DNA from: Plasmopara viticola
Lineage: Eukaryota; Oomycota; Peronosporomycetes; Peronosporales; Peronosporaceae
Assembly (NCBI GenBank): GCA_001695595.3
Contig: MBPM02000028.1
Span: 62,001 to 126,000 of the forward strand
DNA length: 64,000 bases
Direction of reading: 5' to 3'
The position numbers and the translations under genes were made by a program. The notes beneath the pieces are model-generated. The model searched no databases. It was not told where the DNA came from and was given only the letters and a program-made list of their open reading frames with translations. Positions 23,479-35,190 of the stretch are shown here, one piece after another. Positions within the stretch are counted from its first letter, which is position 1. Each line of letters begins with the position of its first letter.

Positions 23479-26400
23479 TTAAAAGGGATTGGACGTAGGC
23501 TGCTCAATCCAGACCCATAGCGTCACAAAGATGAGTCCAAATGCAATTGAGATCGAGCCCACGACGTTGCCCTGGTCCATCAGACTCTCATAACTCCAGC
23601 CAAAGTACTCTTGAATGCTCATACGTACGCTCGGGGCCAGCTTGACAGCGAGAAAGAGACCCATCATGAGACTAGCAAACAGCAGAGACGCGCCATGAGA
23701 CGTCTGAATGCTATTGTAACCAGCCAGGAAGCGCACAACCGCCCACAGTATACCCACGACGGTGCCAAAGAAAATAATAACATTTGGCAGCTCTGCAATC
23801 GAACCGCGCTTCGCACCGCCAGTGTTAAACCACTTGGGCTCCCTGCCAGTTATCTTCCACCAAAAAGCTTCTAGCACAGCCGTGCAGTTCGTAAAAGCAT
23901 AAGCAAACCAGACCTCTTGCGATCGAATCACATCGCTGTTCTCGACAGTACGGTTGCTAAGTGCTGACAGCAACCCTTGAACGAGCAACTTTGGGACAAG
24001 AGCATATACGAGGCGCTCTCCAGCCATATAGATTGGAGCGTAGCCCGAAAATAGAAAATAGATCGTGATGTAATAGAACAATATAGCCGTGATCGAGCCG
24101 AGTGGGTAGAGCGTCGAGTTGAAATAGAAAACGCGTCGCATGAACTTGTTCGACTTATGGTACGTTGGTACTTGCACCTCTGGCATCTTCCACTCGGGGT
24201 CAAAATATTGGGTCTTTTTGTTCATCAAAGCAATCTGGAAGTTGCCCTTTGCCCAGCGTTTGCGTTGAGCCAGTGAGCCGGCTACCGAGTCGGGGATCAG
24301 GCCTTCGGCTAGACGAATACGCTCCGATGGCTCGCCTTCAAAATCCTTACGGAAGTACTGCGCTTTCCAACCCATGGAGCACAGCACCTGGCCAGTGTAG
24401 CAGTCTTCCGTGAGACTGCCGTATTGAATGCCACCAATAGAGTCCAGCGCCTCACGACGAAATATTGCGTTTGTACCGGCAAAAGAAGCACAGTCGTATC
24501 CATCCTGACCAGTCTGAATTGCGTCATAGAACGTTGCGTTACGGTGGCCCATCGGGTCGCCGATTTGGAGCTGAATGCAGTCGCGGAAGTACTGAGGTGT
24601 CTGGACAAACGCCACTGCGTTGTCCCGCACATCATCCGAGTAAGTATGAAGCGACGACACGTCCTCACCATCTGCACCCTTGTTACCACACTTGCGGCAC
24701 ACACCACTTTTAGGCAGCTTCGCATCACAATTCATGCAGCGCATGTCAATCTTGCTAGCGTTGGTATCGCTCATAGTGCCGTTGACTTGGCGCCGATGAA
24801 CAGCACTCTGCACGTGCATGGCATTCTCAAAGCAATCCTTCGAGCAGTAACTGATCTGCTCTTCTGGCACACCGGCTATTTGACACGAGGCACAACAAAG
24901 GTTTGCGACAGCATTGCAACCGACACCACAGCAGATGTATTTGGCCTTGTCCTGACGGTCTTCGTCGTCGAAGAAGAAAGGAAGGGTAGCCAGAATGAAC
25001 TTTGGGTGCGGCTGCATATCGGTATCCAAAATAATGAGATAGCGGCCATTAGCACCCTCATTGTACAAGCAGTTGTTGATGTTGCCAGCCTTGGAGTAGT
25101 GCGTCTCTGGCTTGACGCGACCAATGAAGGTCACGTGCGGCAAACCAGGATAGCGATAGTCGTCACGGAAGGAGCCGACTGCACAATCAGCACGATTGAC
25201 CACTTTGCAACGAGACGGCGACGGCAAATTAGCGGACGAGTGCAACTTACGCCACGCATACACCTCCATATCTTCATTCGGGTCGCACACACGGTCGTAC
25301 ATGAATTGCGCCACTTCTTGACGAAGATCGCCAGCCGTTTCCAAAATGCCTTTGTTGAGTTCCACCGTTGGGATTGGGTTCCCCTTCGTCCACTTGGTTT
25401 TGCAGTACCCATCATCACATACCCAAATTTGCAATAAATGCGGCGGGTACTGCACATTCATACAGGCCATCAATGTATCGATCGCCTCTTCAGCCGGCTC
25501 AGAGTAGTGACACAACAAGATGTCGACCTTGGGCCACAACTCATCCGGCACCGGCGGCTCAAACTCGTCAAAGTAGTGAGCACCACGACGCACGGGTTTC
25601 CACATCCCAAGGTAATAGAGAACACCCAATGCAAACGTCAGTAGCTCCGCCAAGATCATGGCAAAATACGAGATCCACTGAGGAATCGGTGGGTCGCGAA
25701 AGCAAATCACGTTCTCAACGTCAGCGACTTGCAAATACCAAGTGGGCGGAGTAAAGTAACCACTAAATGGCTCGCTTGAGCAGCGGAGCTCCTCCAGGGA
25801 CGTCAGCGTAATTGTATTACAGTCGACTTCCAACCGTGCGGCATCACAAGGCTCGAGACCAATTGCAAACCAGAACACAAGAGCCAACAACTCGACGATC
25901 CCAGCAATCACGAAGAGAAAGTAGAAAAACCGGTACGTCTGGTTTCCTTTCATCAAATACTTGCGGACGTTTGGTAACTTTCGCTCGATAATGTTGCCAG
26001 CTCCGTTGGCTACAATGGCACGCTCGACGCCTTGGAACCACATGCGGTACTCCTCGTCCGTCTCCGGGCATAGCACCCACACACGACGTTTCGTATGCAC
26101 TTCAAAGCCTTTGTGAGGCAAGTCCAGCCGAGCGCACGGACGCAGCTGAAGCGCGTCCTTCAACTCAATGGCGCCCACTACCAGATCAGCATTACGCGTC
26201 GTAAAGTATTGACGACATTCCAAGTGCGAGTGAAAGTAATAGATCTTGGCCTTCTCCAAAGCAAAGTAGCGGCGCTTCCAGCTCTTGTGGATTGGTCCCT
26301 TGATCGTCCGCTTGCCCTGCTTGTGCATGTACCCGTGTACCGAAATGATGTTGTCACGTTGGCCTCCAAGTCCCACGGCGTCCGAGACGTTCATTGGTGG

Positions 26401-26559
26401 AAGAGCTGGCCCACGCGGGTCCGCGTGACCTTGCTGATGGACCAAATGAGCCTCTTGGGTGTAGAAACCGGCGCCACCGTCGTTAGCTCCCGTGGCAGGA
26501 GTGCCATGCAACTCGTAGTCCTCGTGCTTAATGAGGAGTTGCTTGTCATTGCCAAACAT
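23479..26559 (-). CDS. Cellulose synthase with N-terminal PH domain (upstream paralogue)
   Basis: This intronless 1026-residue paralogue has the same domain order as its neighbour: PH domain about 72-183 (Trp174), two helices near 210-233 and 295-318, and a GT2 catalytic core with D383 (DDG), D512/D514 (LDTD), D719 (TED) and QRKRW at 765-769. A C-terminal helix bundle ends in a WIEQP-type tail. All catalytic residues are intact. The cysteine-rich insertion is conserved (C556/C559/C572/C576/H588 and C608/C611/C621/C624) although flanking residues vary, which suggests selection on metal binding. N-termini before the PH domain (about 70 residues) are unrelated between the paralogues. Head-to-tail placement with a 946-nt spacer points to tandem duplication, and the two may act in one rosette-like complex. 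The clear divergence across the core says the duplication is old. The start is the first ATG; I see no clear Inr close by. Confidence 0.96.
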   Translation of the reverse strand: MFGNDKQLLIKHEDYELHGTPATGANDGGAGFYTQEAHLVHQQGHADPRGPALPPMNVSDAVGLGGQRDNIISVHGYMHKQGKRTIKGPIHKSWKRRYFALEKAKIYYFHSHLECRQYFTTRNADLVVGAIELKDALQLRPCARLDLPHKGFEVHTKRRVWVLCPETDEEYRMWFQGVERAIVANGAGNIIERKLPNVRKYLMKGNQTYRFFYFLFVIAGIVELLALVFWFAIGLEPCDAARLEVDCNTITLTSLEELRCSSEPFSGYFTPPTWYLQVADVENVICFRDPPIPQWISYFAMILAELLTFALGVLYYLGMWKPVRRGAHYFDEFEPPVPDELWPKVDILLCHYSEPAEEAIDTLMACMNVQYPPHLLQIWVCDDGYCKTKWTKGNPIPTVELNKGILETAGDLRQEVAQFMYDRVCDPNEDMEVYAWRKLHSSANLPSPSRCKVVNRADCAVGSFRDDYRYPGLPHVTFIGRVKPETHYSKAGNINNCLYNEGANGRYLIILDTDMQPHPKFILATLPFFFDDEDRQDKAKYICCGVGCNAVANLCCASCQIAGVPEEQISYCSKDCFENAMHVQSAVHRRQVNGTMSDTNASKIDMRCMNCDAKLPKSGVCRKCGNKGADGEDVSSLHTYSDDVRDNAVAFVQTPQYFRDCIQLQIGDPMGHRNATFYDAIQTGQDGYDCASFAGTNAIFRREALDSIGGIQYGSLTEDCYTGQVLCSMGWKAQYFRKDFEGEPSERIRLAEGLIPDSVAGSLAQRKRWAKGNFQIALMNKKTQYFDPEWKMPEVQVPTYHKSNKFMRRVFYFNSTLYPLGSITAILFYYITIYFLFSGYAPIYMAGERLVYALVPKLLVQGLLSALSNRTVENSDVIRSQEVWFAYAFTNCTAVLEAFWWKITGREPKWFNTGGAKRGSIAELPNVIIFFGTVVGILWAVVRFLAGYNSIQTSHGASLLFASLMMGLFLAVKLAPSVRMSIQEYFGWSYESLMDQGNVVGSISIAFGLIFVTLWVWIEQPTSNPF

Positions 26560-28012
26560 GATGAATACAATGGAAATGCAATGCTACACAGCAGTACACC
26601 GATCCTTCTCTTCAATCCACCCCTCGCTTAGATCAATGCAGTGAAATGGGGAAGCTTCGTGAGTGTGCTTTGGACTCTCGCGAAGAAGTGCAACTGACAC
26701 TCGTTAATTTCGGCCGGATTTATCGCGTTCGTTACATAGCGAAATTCAGTATTTTGCACCCAAGTTGCTCTCTATACCGAACCGTATGCACGAAGAAAGT
26801 ACCGTCCGCTCGATCCACCTTTTAGCGGACGAAAAATGACCCAATTTTGTGGATTACATAAACCAACACTTTCCGTCATCTTTGAAACAAGTTACCTGGA
26901 GCTGAGTCCGCGTAGCACAGAGCGCAAATACTAATGTCGATAGCGTGAAGATACTCGTCTTTTTGAGATCTGTAGATCTGTCTTTTGTGCCTCAACTCGT
27001 AAACGGAAGCCACGATTCTTTAATGCCATTGTGGTCTAGAAACAACATAAGTGAGTGCCTGTTTGCCCAAAGCACGGGTAGAAGCGATACCGACTCGGTT
27101 GCTGTGCATCAAAACGTGTCCTCAAAGCTTATAAGTTACGTTGCCAGTCTAAACGGGCTGTCATTCGAATAGGTCTTTACGACCGTGCTTCGAGGCAATG
27201 CCCTAGATACGATATGCAATGCGAAGCACGCAAACTAGAATATTGACTGTGCTATTTATAGAAGCATATCGAGGATTGCCTCACGGTTCAAGAGTTTTCA
27301 TTAAAGGGTGAGTAAGTAACGCTGGCAAGAAATTTACAGCCTTTCGGTCCTGAAATGCCGGCTTTGAACAAAAATTCTGAAAGCGATGGTTTTAGTTTGA
27401 GTGGTTTCAACCTTTGGTCGTAAATCTGAGAAAATAAGTGATGCGATACATATATGGATTCGTTTCACATCACTTGCTACATATTTTCGCGAGCTCTGGC
27501 CTGATTTACAATGAAGACTGATTTGGCGACACGACCGATCGTTTTCGTCATAAATATGGCTTGTTTAAGCGCAATAAATTTATATAACGGCGACTTTAGG
27601 TACAGTGCACCAGGACAAGAAACATTGCTTCGATTTTGGAATTTTTAATGAACCGATAGTTTGTATTGACAAACCTTAAAGTCAAGCCTTAATAAAAAAA
27701 GATTGACCGCCATTAAACTCTAATGTTTACCAATATCGGATTATTTACTGCTAAATTTCATTTAGTCAATTATCAGGGATCAAAGGTAAGTTGGAAAACT
27801 TTATCAACTCAAGTGAGTTTAGCACTGAAAAAAATATACCATGCACGCTCTATTTCTTTCTACATGGTAGCACGTGCTGTCATTTTTTAGCCGACGTGGG
27901 TAGATTGCCTTCTTGAACACTTTAAGGTTTAATTGTGAAAGATTTACACGCAATATGAACAAGAAGGCGGATGAGAAAGTTGCGCGCAAGATGTTCTTTG
28001 GCGGGCTGGCGT

Positions 28013-28059
28013 CACCCACATACTGTGGGCTCATATATCTGGCGCACAGTATGTGGGTG
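28013..28059. repeat. Perfect 15-bp hairpin
   Basis: CACCCACATACTGTG at 28013-28027 is followed by its exact reverse complement at 28045-28059, separated by a 17-nt loop. It could be a transposon end, a recoded small-RNA hairpin or chance in a repeat-derived segment. No target-site duplication was found around it. Confidence 0.6.
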
Positions 28060-29029
28060 AGAGGCATACTGCTAATTGTTACGCACTATATGAGGCACGC
28101 CGTCACGTTGTTGCCCGAACAAAAACCATTCGAGCTCTTGAAGCAAAGATTGTATTATCGGGCTCAGTCATCAAGCCTTGCATCCCCAATGATATTACTG
28201 ACTACGAAGCCCAAGCAGCTCAAGCTTACGATGACCACGTTAGCTAGTAATGAGGTAAATCAAATCTCAAATTGACTCTTTATCGTCGCGTGCTTGCGTT
28301 CCCACGTAAGTAATCGGGTGGAGGTTGACATTCATACTTCACAAAAGTGTTTCAATTCTGCGAAGAATGAGTTGAGTACAGAATTTCTTTCAATGAACCT
28401 TGACATTTGCCAGTGCGCACTTTCCTTGCCTACAAACAAAGGAAAACAATTTCATGACCAAATTTTCAAAATGTTGACAGCCTTTAACACTGGGATGTCT
28501 CTCCGAGAACGAACCAAAAACGCTGCGTGCATAGACACGCAGCTCTTTTAAAACACTTGCGGGAGCAATTCCATCCGACCTTCAACCACAAACAGACTAG
28601 CTCCGCCAAATTACCCTGATGAAACGTATAAGACCCCAAAAGTGGTTTGCTGTCTCAAATTTACATCGGTGAATTTAAATCCTCTCGAACAAAGCAGCAT
28701 TTGCAGCTGCGATTGCGGAAAGAAGAACACATGTTTCGTGTCTGCTCTGAGTAAGGTCAATTCGTTAGGCGACTATTCGTCGAGCATAAGGGTCCTGAAA
28801 AGTCACCGGCAAAAGCCGAAAGCGTGTTTTAAGAGCTAGGAAAAACGCCAGACACCAGTTCATGCGGGCGCTTCAAGCTCTGAGCTATACCTCCATATCG
28901 GGTTTGTAGTTAGTTTACATTTGAAACATAATAACTGATAGCCTAACAACTCTTGACGGGATAAATGTAGCGGTGAGATGTCAATTGTGCAGGGTTTACG
29001 ATACCTAAAGCAAAGTCTTATTAGACTTC

Positions 29030-31078
29030 AACTTGAAGAACTTTGCGCGGCAGCAAATCGATGCAGTCAGCTATAGGATGTTGGTCGATACTCCAAATAT
29101 GTGCAAACAAGACAAATTGACCTAAGTCCGACTGGCTGAGACGTTAGTTAAATGTCTCGACGACCGAACTAGTTTGGTGGTAAATTTCAAAGATTTTTTA
29201 AGCATGGAGTAAGTTATTGATTTTGACACGGACAAGTATGACTTGATCGTAAAGTCCGACTTTGAATTACTTGGTGTGGCAACACCAAACATGCCAGACA
29301 TCCAATTTCGCTCGGCAATGTTTTAGGAAGTCATATATCCGGGTTACTATGAATTTGTTTTGTTGCTTTCGAAATCTGATTTATATTGCCGGTCAATGAA
29401 TTCCAATTAGTGCGCCGTATTATTGCTTCGTTCATGCAGCTTATTCGTTGCCAATGTGTTTCTTATTGATCTATAGATACGGCGCGTGTAGTTGAAGATA
29501 CTTGGAGCTTATTGGAGTCTCACCAATCAATCAGAAAAGCCAAGCGGCGCACCACTTGTATATGTGTGGGATCAAACAGCATTCTCTACACTTGTATATA
29601 TTCAAAATTGCAGCACTTGTTTGCTCATCCACGTCACACACATCTCGTAAATGCTCAACTAAATTTTAGACCATTTCTTTACCTTAACAACCCTTGATGT
29701 AGGTGATTATAAGCTCTATCAATGATTCGTAGAGTACATTTGCATGAATCTTTATCTGACATTTGATGAGCACTTCTTTTAATAAAGGGGTTTACCATTC
29801 GATCTCGGAAGCTTATGTAGTTTTACTGATTCATTTGCGTATCGACAGAATATAATCTTTCTACCTTCTGCGGTTCCAGTGAGTGCCTTATGCCAGTAAA
29901 GCCATTAATCATTGTTTTTGTCGCTTTTCTCGGACAAGATTACCATGAGTTTCGACTGAAGTGGCTAGGGCAAAAAAGGCTGCTCTACAAAAAAAAGTCA
30001 TGTTAAGCAGCTAATGACATTTCCGCGCATCACAACTTAAAGAGCTTCGCGAGGCAGCAAATCGATGCGGTCAGCTAGAGAAGGTCGATCGGTGCTTAAG
30101 ACAAGTGCAAATCAGACAAATCGACCTTGATCCGACTGGCTGAGACGCTCAACGAACAAACTAGTTTGGCTGTAAATGTTGAGGCTTTTTAAACATGGCG
30201 TAAGTTAATGACTTGAAATCGACAAGTATGACTTGATCGTGGGTATGCTGCGGCTAAAAAAGCCCAGCTCCGAATTATTGGGTGTGGTAAGACCATACTT
30301 GTCAGGCATCCGTTTTCGCTCGGAAATGTTCTGGGAAGTCATATATTCGGGTTAATATGAAATTTTTCTATTGCCAGCCTCGATATTGTTTTGTCGATTA
30401 AAGCGATTCAAGTTGCCGATCCATCAATTCCAATAAGCGCGCCATCTGTATTGCTTCGCTCATGCAGCTCATTTGCTGCCAACGTGTTTCCCATTGGTCT
30501 ACAAATATAACGCGTGTATTTAAAGTGTAGCTGATTGAATTTACACCGATCGATCAGAAAGCATAACGGCGCATCCCTTGTATAGGTGTGAGATCGATCA
30601 CGCTTAAGAATATCCAAAATTGCAGCAACTATTTACTAAATTTGCGAAATTTACGTCACATACATCTCGTAAACTTCAGTTGACTTACAAAACACTTATT
30701 TGTTTCAATAATCCTTAATTTAGGTGAGTAAAAGCCCTATCAGTGATTCGAAAACTACTTTTGCATAAATTTTCATTCGATATTTCATGAGAAATTTGTA
30801 TGAATAGACAGGCTGACCATTAAATGTCGGAAACTTGTGTACTTTCACTCTTTCGTTTATGTATCGACAGATTAAATTTTCTAACCCCATTTGGGTCTAA
30901 GTGAGTGCCTTATACCAGTGAAGCCACCCAAGATACTCAATTAAATAGAAGTTTTGTCGCTCTTCTCGGGCAAGATTACCGTAAGTTTCGACCTTTAAGC
31001 ATGCGAAGTGACTTAAGCGAGAAAGGCTGCTCTATAAAATATGTAAACTTTAGCAACCGATGACATTTTCGCGCATCC
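29030..31078 (+). repeat. Diverged tandem duplication, two copies of about 1.0 kb
   Basis: Copy one (about 29030-30032) and copy two (about 30033-31078) align along their whole length in direct orientation, with many substitutions and small indels. Landmarks: the GGCAGCAAATCGATG motif begins both; GACAAGTATGACTTGATCGT occurs at about 29.23 and 30.22 kb; CAAGATTACC near 29.94 and 30.97 kb. A frame near the start of each copy reads DKYDLIV, recalling the protease-flap neighbourhood of gypsy-type polyproteins, but both copies are full of stops. I read this as an old tandem duplication of a retroelement-derived or unknown segment, not a gene. Confidence 0.7.
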
Positions 31079-32500
31079 GTGCCTGAAGTATACAGACAAG
31101 ATATTGTGGTAAGCGAGTAAGAGATAGAGGTGGACCTATATTAACGTCGCCTTTGATCAAATTACTGACTAAAGAGATAAAAAAGAAGTGCTGATTTGCG
31201 AGTACATTCGTGACAAATGATTGCACTGGAAAGAAAAAGCGTTTCATCTGGTAGAAGTGGTGCACTGCTCGTTGTTGAGTTTGGCGTTAATTAAGATTTG
31301 CATTTTTTCACTCTTTTGGTACACGATGCGATTGTCGGATACAGCCTCACTTGTAGTAGACAGAGAAGTATGTTTAAAATTGGCGAAGAGTAGCTGTCTT
31401 GGAGTTTTTGTCACCATTTAAATTGGTCGGCCCAAAGCTAGTGCACGATACACACTTTATATATACTTGTTGCTGAGAAGTGCGTCCTTTCTTGAGAACC
31501 CTAACTTATGGGTACCACTACACTGTTTAGCTTACTATTAGCTTCAACTTGCTGCCACATTTCTGATGATTCAATAGCACAGAATGATGATGGCGATTTT
31601 TGGGATTTTGATCTACACATCATGTCGATATATGCCTTTGCAGCAAAGTGGATTCCGATGAGATCGCAAGTCTCACAGTCTACTGCTTAGTGGTTACGTA
31701 AAACAATGTAGAGCTCGCCTACACGGTAGACAATTTGATCGTACACTACATTCGGGTGTCTTTAGAGAAGATTGACTGGGCAATGAGCGTTCAACGTCTA
31801 CAAAGCGTATCAAAAGGGTCTCCATCTAGTAACGAAGTGTGTGGTTTCTTAATTTCAAATTGAGATGTACCACCTCTGATATATTTTCGGCTTGGCTCAT
31901 CTAAGAACCTAATATCTACGAGCTCAGAAACCTGGATAGCTCAGGTCATAATTTGAGCGTGTCAATCGTAACACGACGGCCAATTGAGATATAATTAGCC
32001 TCGCGAACGGAGGTTCAACGGAGAAATCTGGATTACACGTGCCACCTGAGATTTATTTTAAATCGTGACCCATTTAGAATCGTGTGATCACTCGTTTGTA
32101 AAGCTTCGAACTCACTTTTTGTATTCATTGCTGCTTAGGCAGTTGATGCTGTCAGCAGATTCAATCATCCGCCAGTGGAGGTTGCCGAGACGTCGACAGC
32201 TGTTTCTGTGGAGAAAAGAGTACTTGCGATTCCTCCAACAACTATTGAAGTTTATCACCGCTCAGGCTTCTATTTGGAAATGCCGTTCGCAATGATCGGC
32301 TACAACAACTGTGTATGGTATACTTCTATACAACGACTGTGCATGCATACTAGTCATGTAATCGTATCTTAAAGGTTGTAAACATGTCATTGAAAGAGAC
32401 GTGGTCCTACTATAATTCGATGCGTTAGGATTCGTACCTGTACACTACTTTGAGATCCAAAACAAAAATCATAATTAAAAACAGTAAGTATTTCTTAATA

Positions 32501-32516
32501 GTAAGTAAGTAAGTAA
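32501..32516 (+). repeat. (GTAA)4 microsatellite
   Basis: Four uninterrupted GTAA units. No other significance seen. Confidence 0.8.
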
Positions 32517-33326
32517 GACAGATGTTGTGCAGCCCAATAAACCGAGACATTATCTCACTGTCATCGCCTTGCATACTTCTTTATTACCTCTAAAACCACC
32601 ACTTTTACTCTCATCGCCAGTGGAGCAAGGTATGAGAGCCGAGATCATCATCACAAACGTTGCGTTACGTAAAGTGCCAGATAACAAAGCAGGTATGCAC
32701 ACAATCATATGCTCTAAATTCTATATAGGAAGCATTATTATGGCACTGTAATGGTCTTTACATACTGCCAGTTGCTAGATATTTGAGCCAAATTGGTCGT
32801 AGAATGAAAAGCGACAAGGAAGCATACAAACACTTTTAAATAAGTAACCAATGAGAAACAAGCACAAATACTTCAAGATTTTCGGCAATTTGTTCGTCAC
32901 AAACGAATTAGCACATCGAACAAAAAACTATTATAATTGAAAGCTAGGTAAAAAAATCTACAATATCAAGCAAGTTAGTCTGAATTGCTTTCATAGGTAC
33001 ATATACATATATTAAACTAAAGCTGTTAGCCGGTGCTAAGTGGAAGGAAAAGTACATTCCTGTACGCTTTCTCTATTTAGGTTTTATGTCTCCTCGACAC
33101 ATCTAGATAAACCGATGTATTTTCTTATTCGAATTCGGTAGTACGAGTACATTTTCAAGTATATTTTTCTACAGGGTGGGAGTATTGACAACAACATTGC
33201 ATCTGAGTATACCATGTGATCTTAAATGCAATGTGTGCTGCCTATGGGGCATATTCGTATCAGGACGCCACATGTGAACAATTCGGTATTTGACTCATTT
33301 GAGAACTTAAAGCACTAATTTTTAAA

Positions 33327-33397
33327 GGTCAAGTAACTTTAATACCTCTAATAATCCCCAAACGAGAAATTATTAGAGGTATCAAAGTTACTTGACC
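33327..33397. repeat. Long near-perfect foldback (29-bp arms)
   Basis: The arm at 33327-33355 (starting GGTCAAGTAACTTT) pairs with the arm at 33369-33397 with a single mismatch and a loop of about 13 nt. Together with the AT-rich setting it resembles a foldback MITE core or a hairpin-RNA template. No flanking target-site duplication could be established. Confidence 0.75.
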
Positions 33398-33581
33398 ATA
33401 AGCCCCATGCCGTGATCAACAGCCAACCCTCCTGTCAATCAGTTTTATTTTGCGACATACAGTGACCAAATTGATATCTTTCATCGAGCTTTTGGGGTCC
33501 AGAAGTATGTAACCCGATAAAGTTCAAAACGCCAACTCTAGCGTCGTCAAGAGGGTTGAGAATAAACTCGACGATAGCATA

Positions 33582-33875
33582 TTGTATTGTATTGTATTAC
33601 GTTATCGCGTTGCCAAGTTATGCACGTGCTAGGCTCTATGGCTAGTCCACGGCATAGAGTGGTGTCCGCATACGTCGGGTCTCGTTCGGCGGGCAGTGTA
33701 GCCAGCACCGAGGCCGTGAGGGTCTTCCATTATTTTGTGTAGTTCTGACTTGGCAAGAGCCCAGGTGGAGCCCTGGTGCTGGAGACCGTCGCGTCGAAGG
33801 TGAGACTCGTTAGAGACCTGCAGATGCCCGAGAGCACCTGCCCGAAGCGCGCGAGCATTTAGCCCCCGCGCTTGG
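33582..33875 (-). mobile_element. SINE-like non-LTR retroposon with 12-bp target-site duplication
   Basis: A 294-bp insert is bounded by two perfect copies of GACGATAGCATA (33570-33581 and 33876-33887). Read on the minus strand it begins GC-rich (CCAAGCGCGGGGGC) and ends in a short pentanucleotide-like tail built from ATACA units, as many SINEs do. It is clearly more GC-rich than its surroundings. A related 3' fragment lies at about 51.36 kb. The head contains stretches that could derive from a tRNA (GGCTAAATGCTCG), but canonical A and B boxes are not convincing. The size, tail, target-site duplication and 5'-truncated relative all fit a LINE-mobilised SINE; the 85-codon frame inside it is not a gene. 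Confidence 0.75.
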
Positions 33876-35190
33876 GACGATAGCATACTTCATCGTAAAT
33901 AGCTCTTTGTCATAGACAGAGTAATTAATTCAACAGCCTTGACCTGCCGAAGTTAAAATGCGATTGCTTAATCTCGACCCTCGGGGTCCACTTGAAGTAT
34001 CGCGGTGCCAATCATGAAAATGGACGAGCTACAGACGGCACTTGAAGATCGTATTGGACCTGGCAAAGCCAAGATCGGCACCCGAATAAAAAAAAATCAC
34101 TTCATCAAGACCTCGTAGTGCCGAGTGTTCAATCGCACCTGAGAAACTTAAAGGTGGTTGAAAATGAATCTAACTACTCCTGTGAGCTCGCACTAGGTGA
34201 TGAGTCAGGCCAGACCACTTTCCGAAGTGTCTCTGGTTCAATGGAAGGTATTATTTTGCAATGTTTTCAATCTAAGCGAGATCTACTGTTTTTCGATAAA
34301 GCACCACATATAATTTTTTTTCTGAATTGGCGATTCACTAATCTGCATTAGCGCAAAGCTTACTAGTGCGCATGCACTTGAGCACTGCTCGCCAGTGGAT
34401 AATGAGGCTTTTTATTGGATGTATACCCCAAATTTGACCAACTGTGGACAAAATGTTATTAGATTGCGTCCACACGTGCACCCGACGGGGCCTGAACGAT
34501 TGCGTCAACAAACGATAAAACGCTACAATTGCTTGGCTGCTTAGGCGAAATGACTTACCGCTCGCCGCGGTCAGTTATCTCACTCTCTTGCACCAGATTC
34601 TGGTATAACCCATCGGCTCCGTCGTGTGCGCTGTAGAATTCCATCCCTCACGATTATCAGCAGGAATACTTTATCGGTATATGTTTCGAGATGGTGACCT
34701 GAAGGTCTCCATCTGCCTTTACGCATCATGGTCTTCCAGACACGGTGTTGTTAAATTGGGACCCGCGTTTACTGCTACGTTCTGGTAACGCTGTCTCGAC
34801 TTTGAGATTTCATCTGTTGATGCCAACAGAATAATATTTTCTGACAGAGTGCTAACAGATTGGGTCGATCGTGCTAAGAAATTGTATATTAATTATAGTG
34901 CGGAAGTATTGGTTGCAATCTGATCCATCGTACGAATACGTTCGGCTTGCATTAACCTTAAACTTCAGCAAGCCAAAAAATTAAGAGTGAGCAGTTTGTA
35001 CTGCGCTACATACATACGTGCCATTTGTACGCACCTGATAACTTAATGACGCACGATAATTTTAGAAAAAAGTGTTTGATAGACACATGAGAAAATTCTG
35101 TCCATGAAAAATAATACTTTGTGTCGAAAATTTTGTATTTCAGTGTATATCTCAAAATCGCGTCGTACCAGTCCGTGTCAATATCGCTTG

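Larger units (their letters stand above)
26560..35190. other. 8.6-kb gene-poor, repeat-bearing region
   Basis: No gene can be supported. The region holds a hairpin at 28.01 kb, a diverged tandem duplication at 29.03-31.08 kb, a GTAA microsatellite at 32.50 kb, a long foldback at 33.33 kb and a SINE-like insertion at 33.58 kb, listed separately. In the remainder, frames are short. A frame at 34118-34351 starts with ATG but resembles nothing I know and lies in AT-rich sequence. Confidence 0.45.

Noticed and set aside
24424..25437. 337-codon plus-strand ORF antisense to CesA
   Set aside because: It is the mirror of a strongly coding GC-richer strand; such antisense frames are common and it has no family features.
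33629..33886. 85-codon minus-strand ORF at 33.6-33.9 kb
   Set aside because: It lies entirely in the SINE-like insert and runs into the target-site duplication; GC-rich sequence gives few stops.
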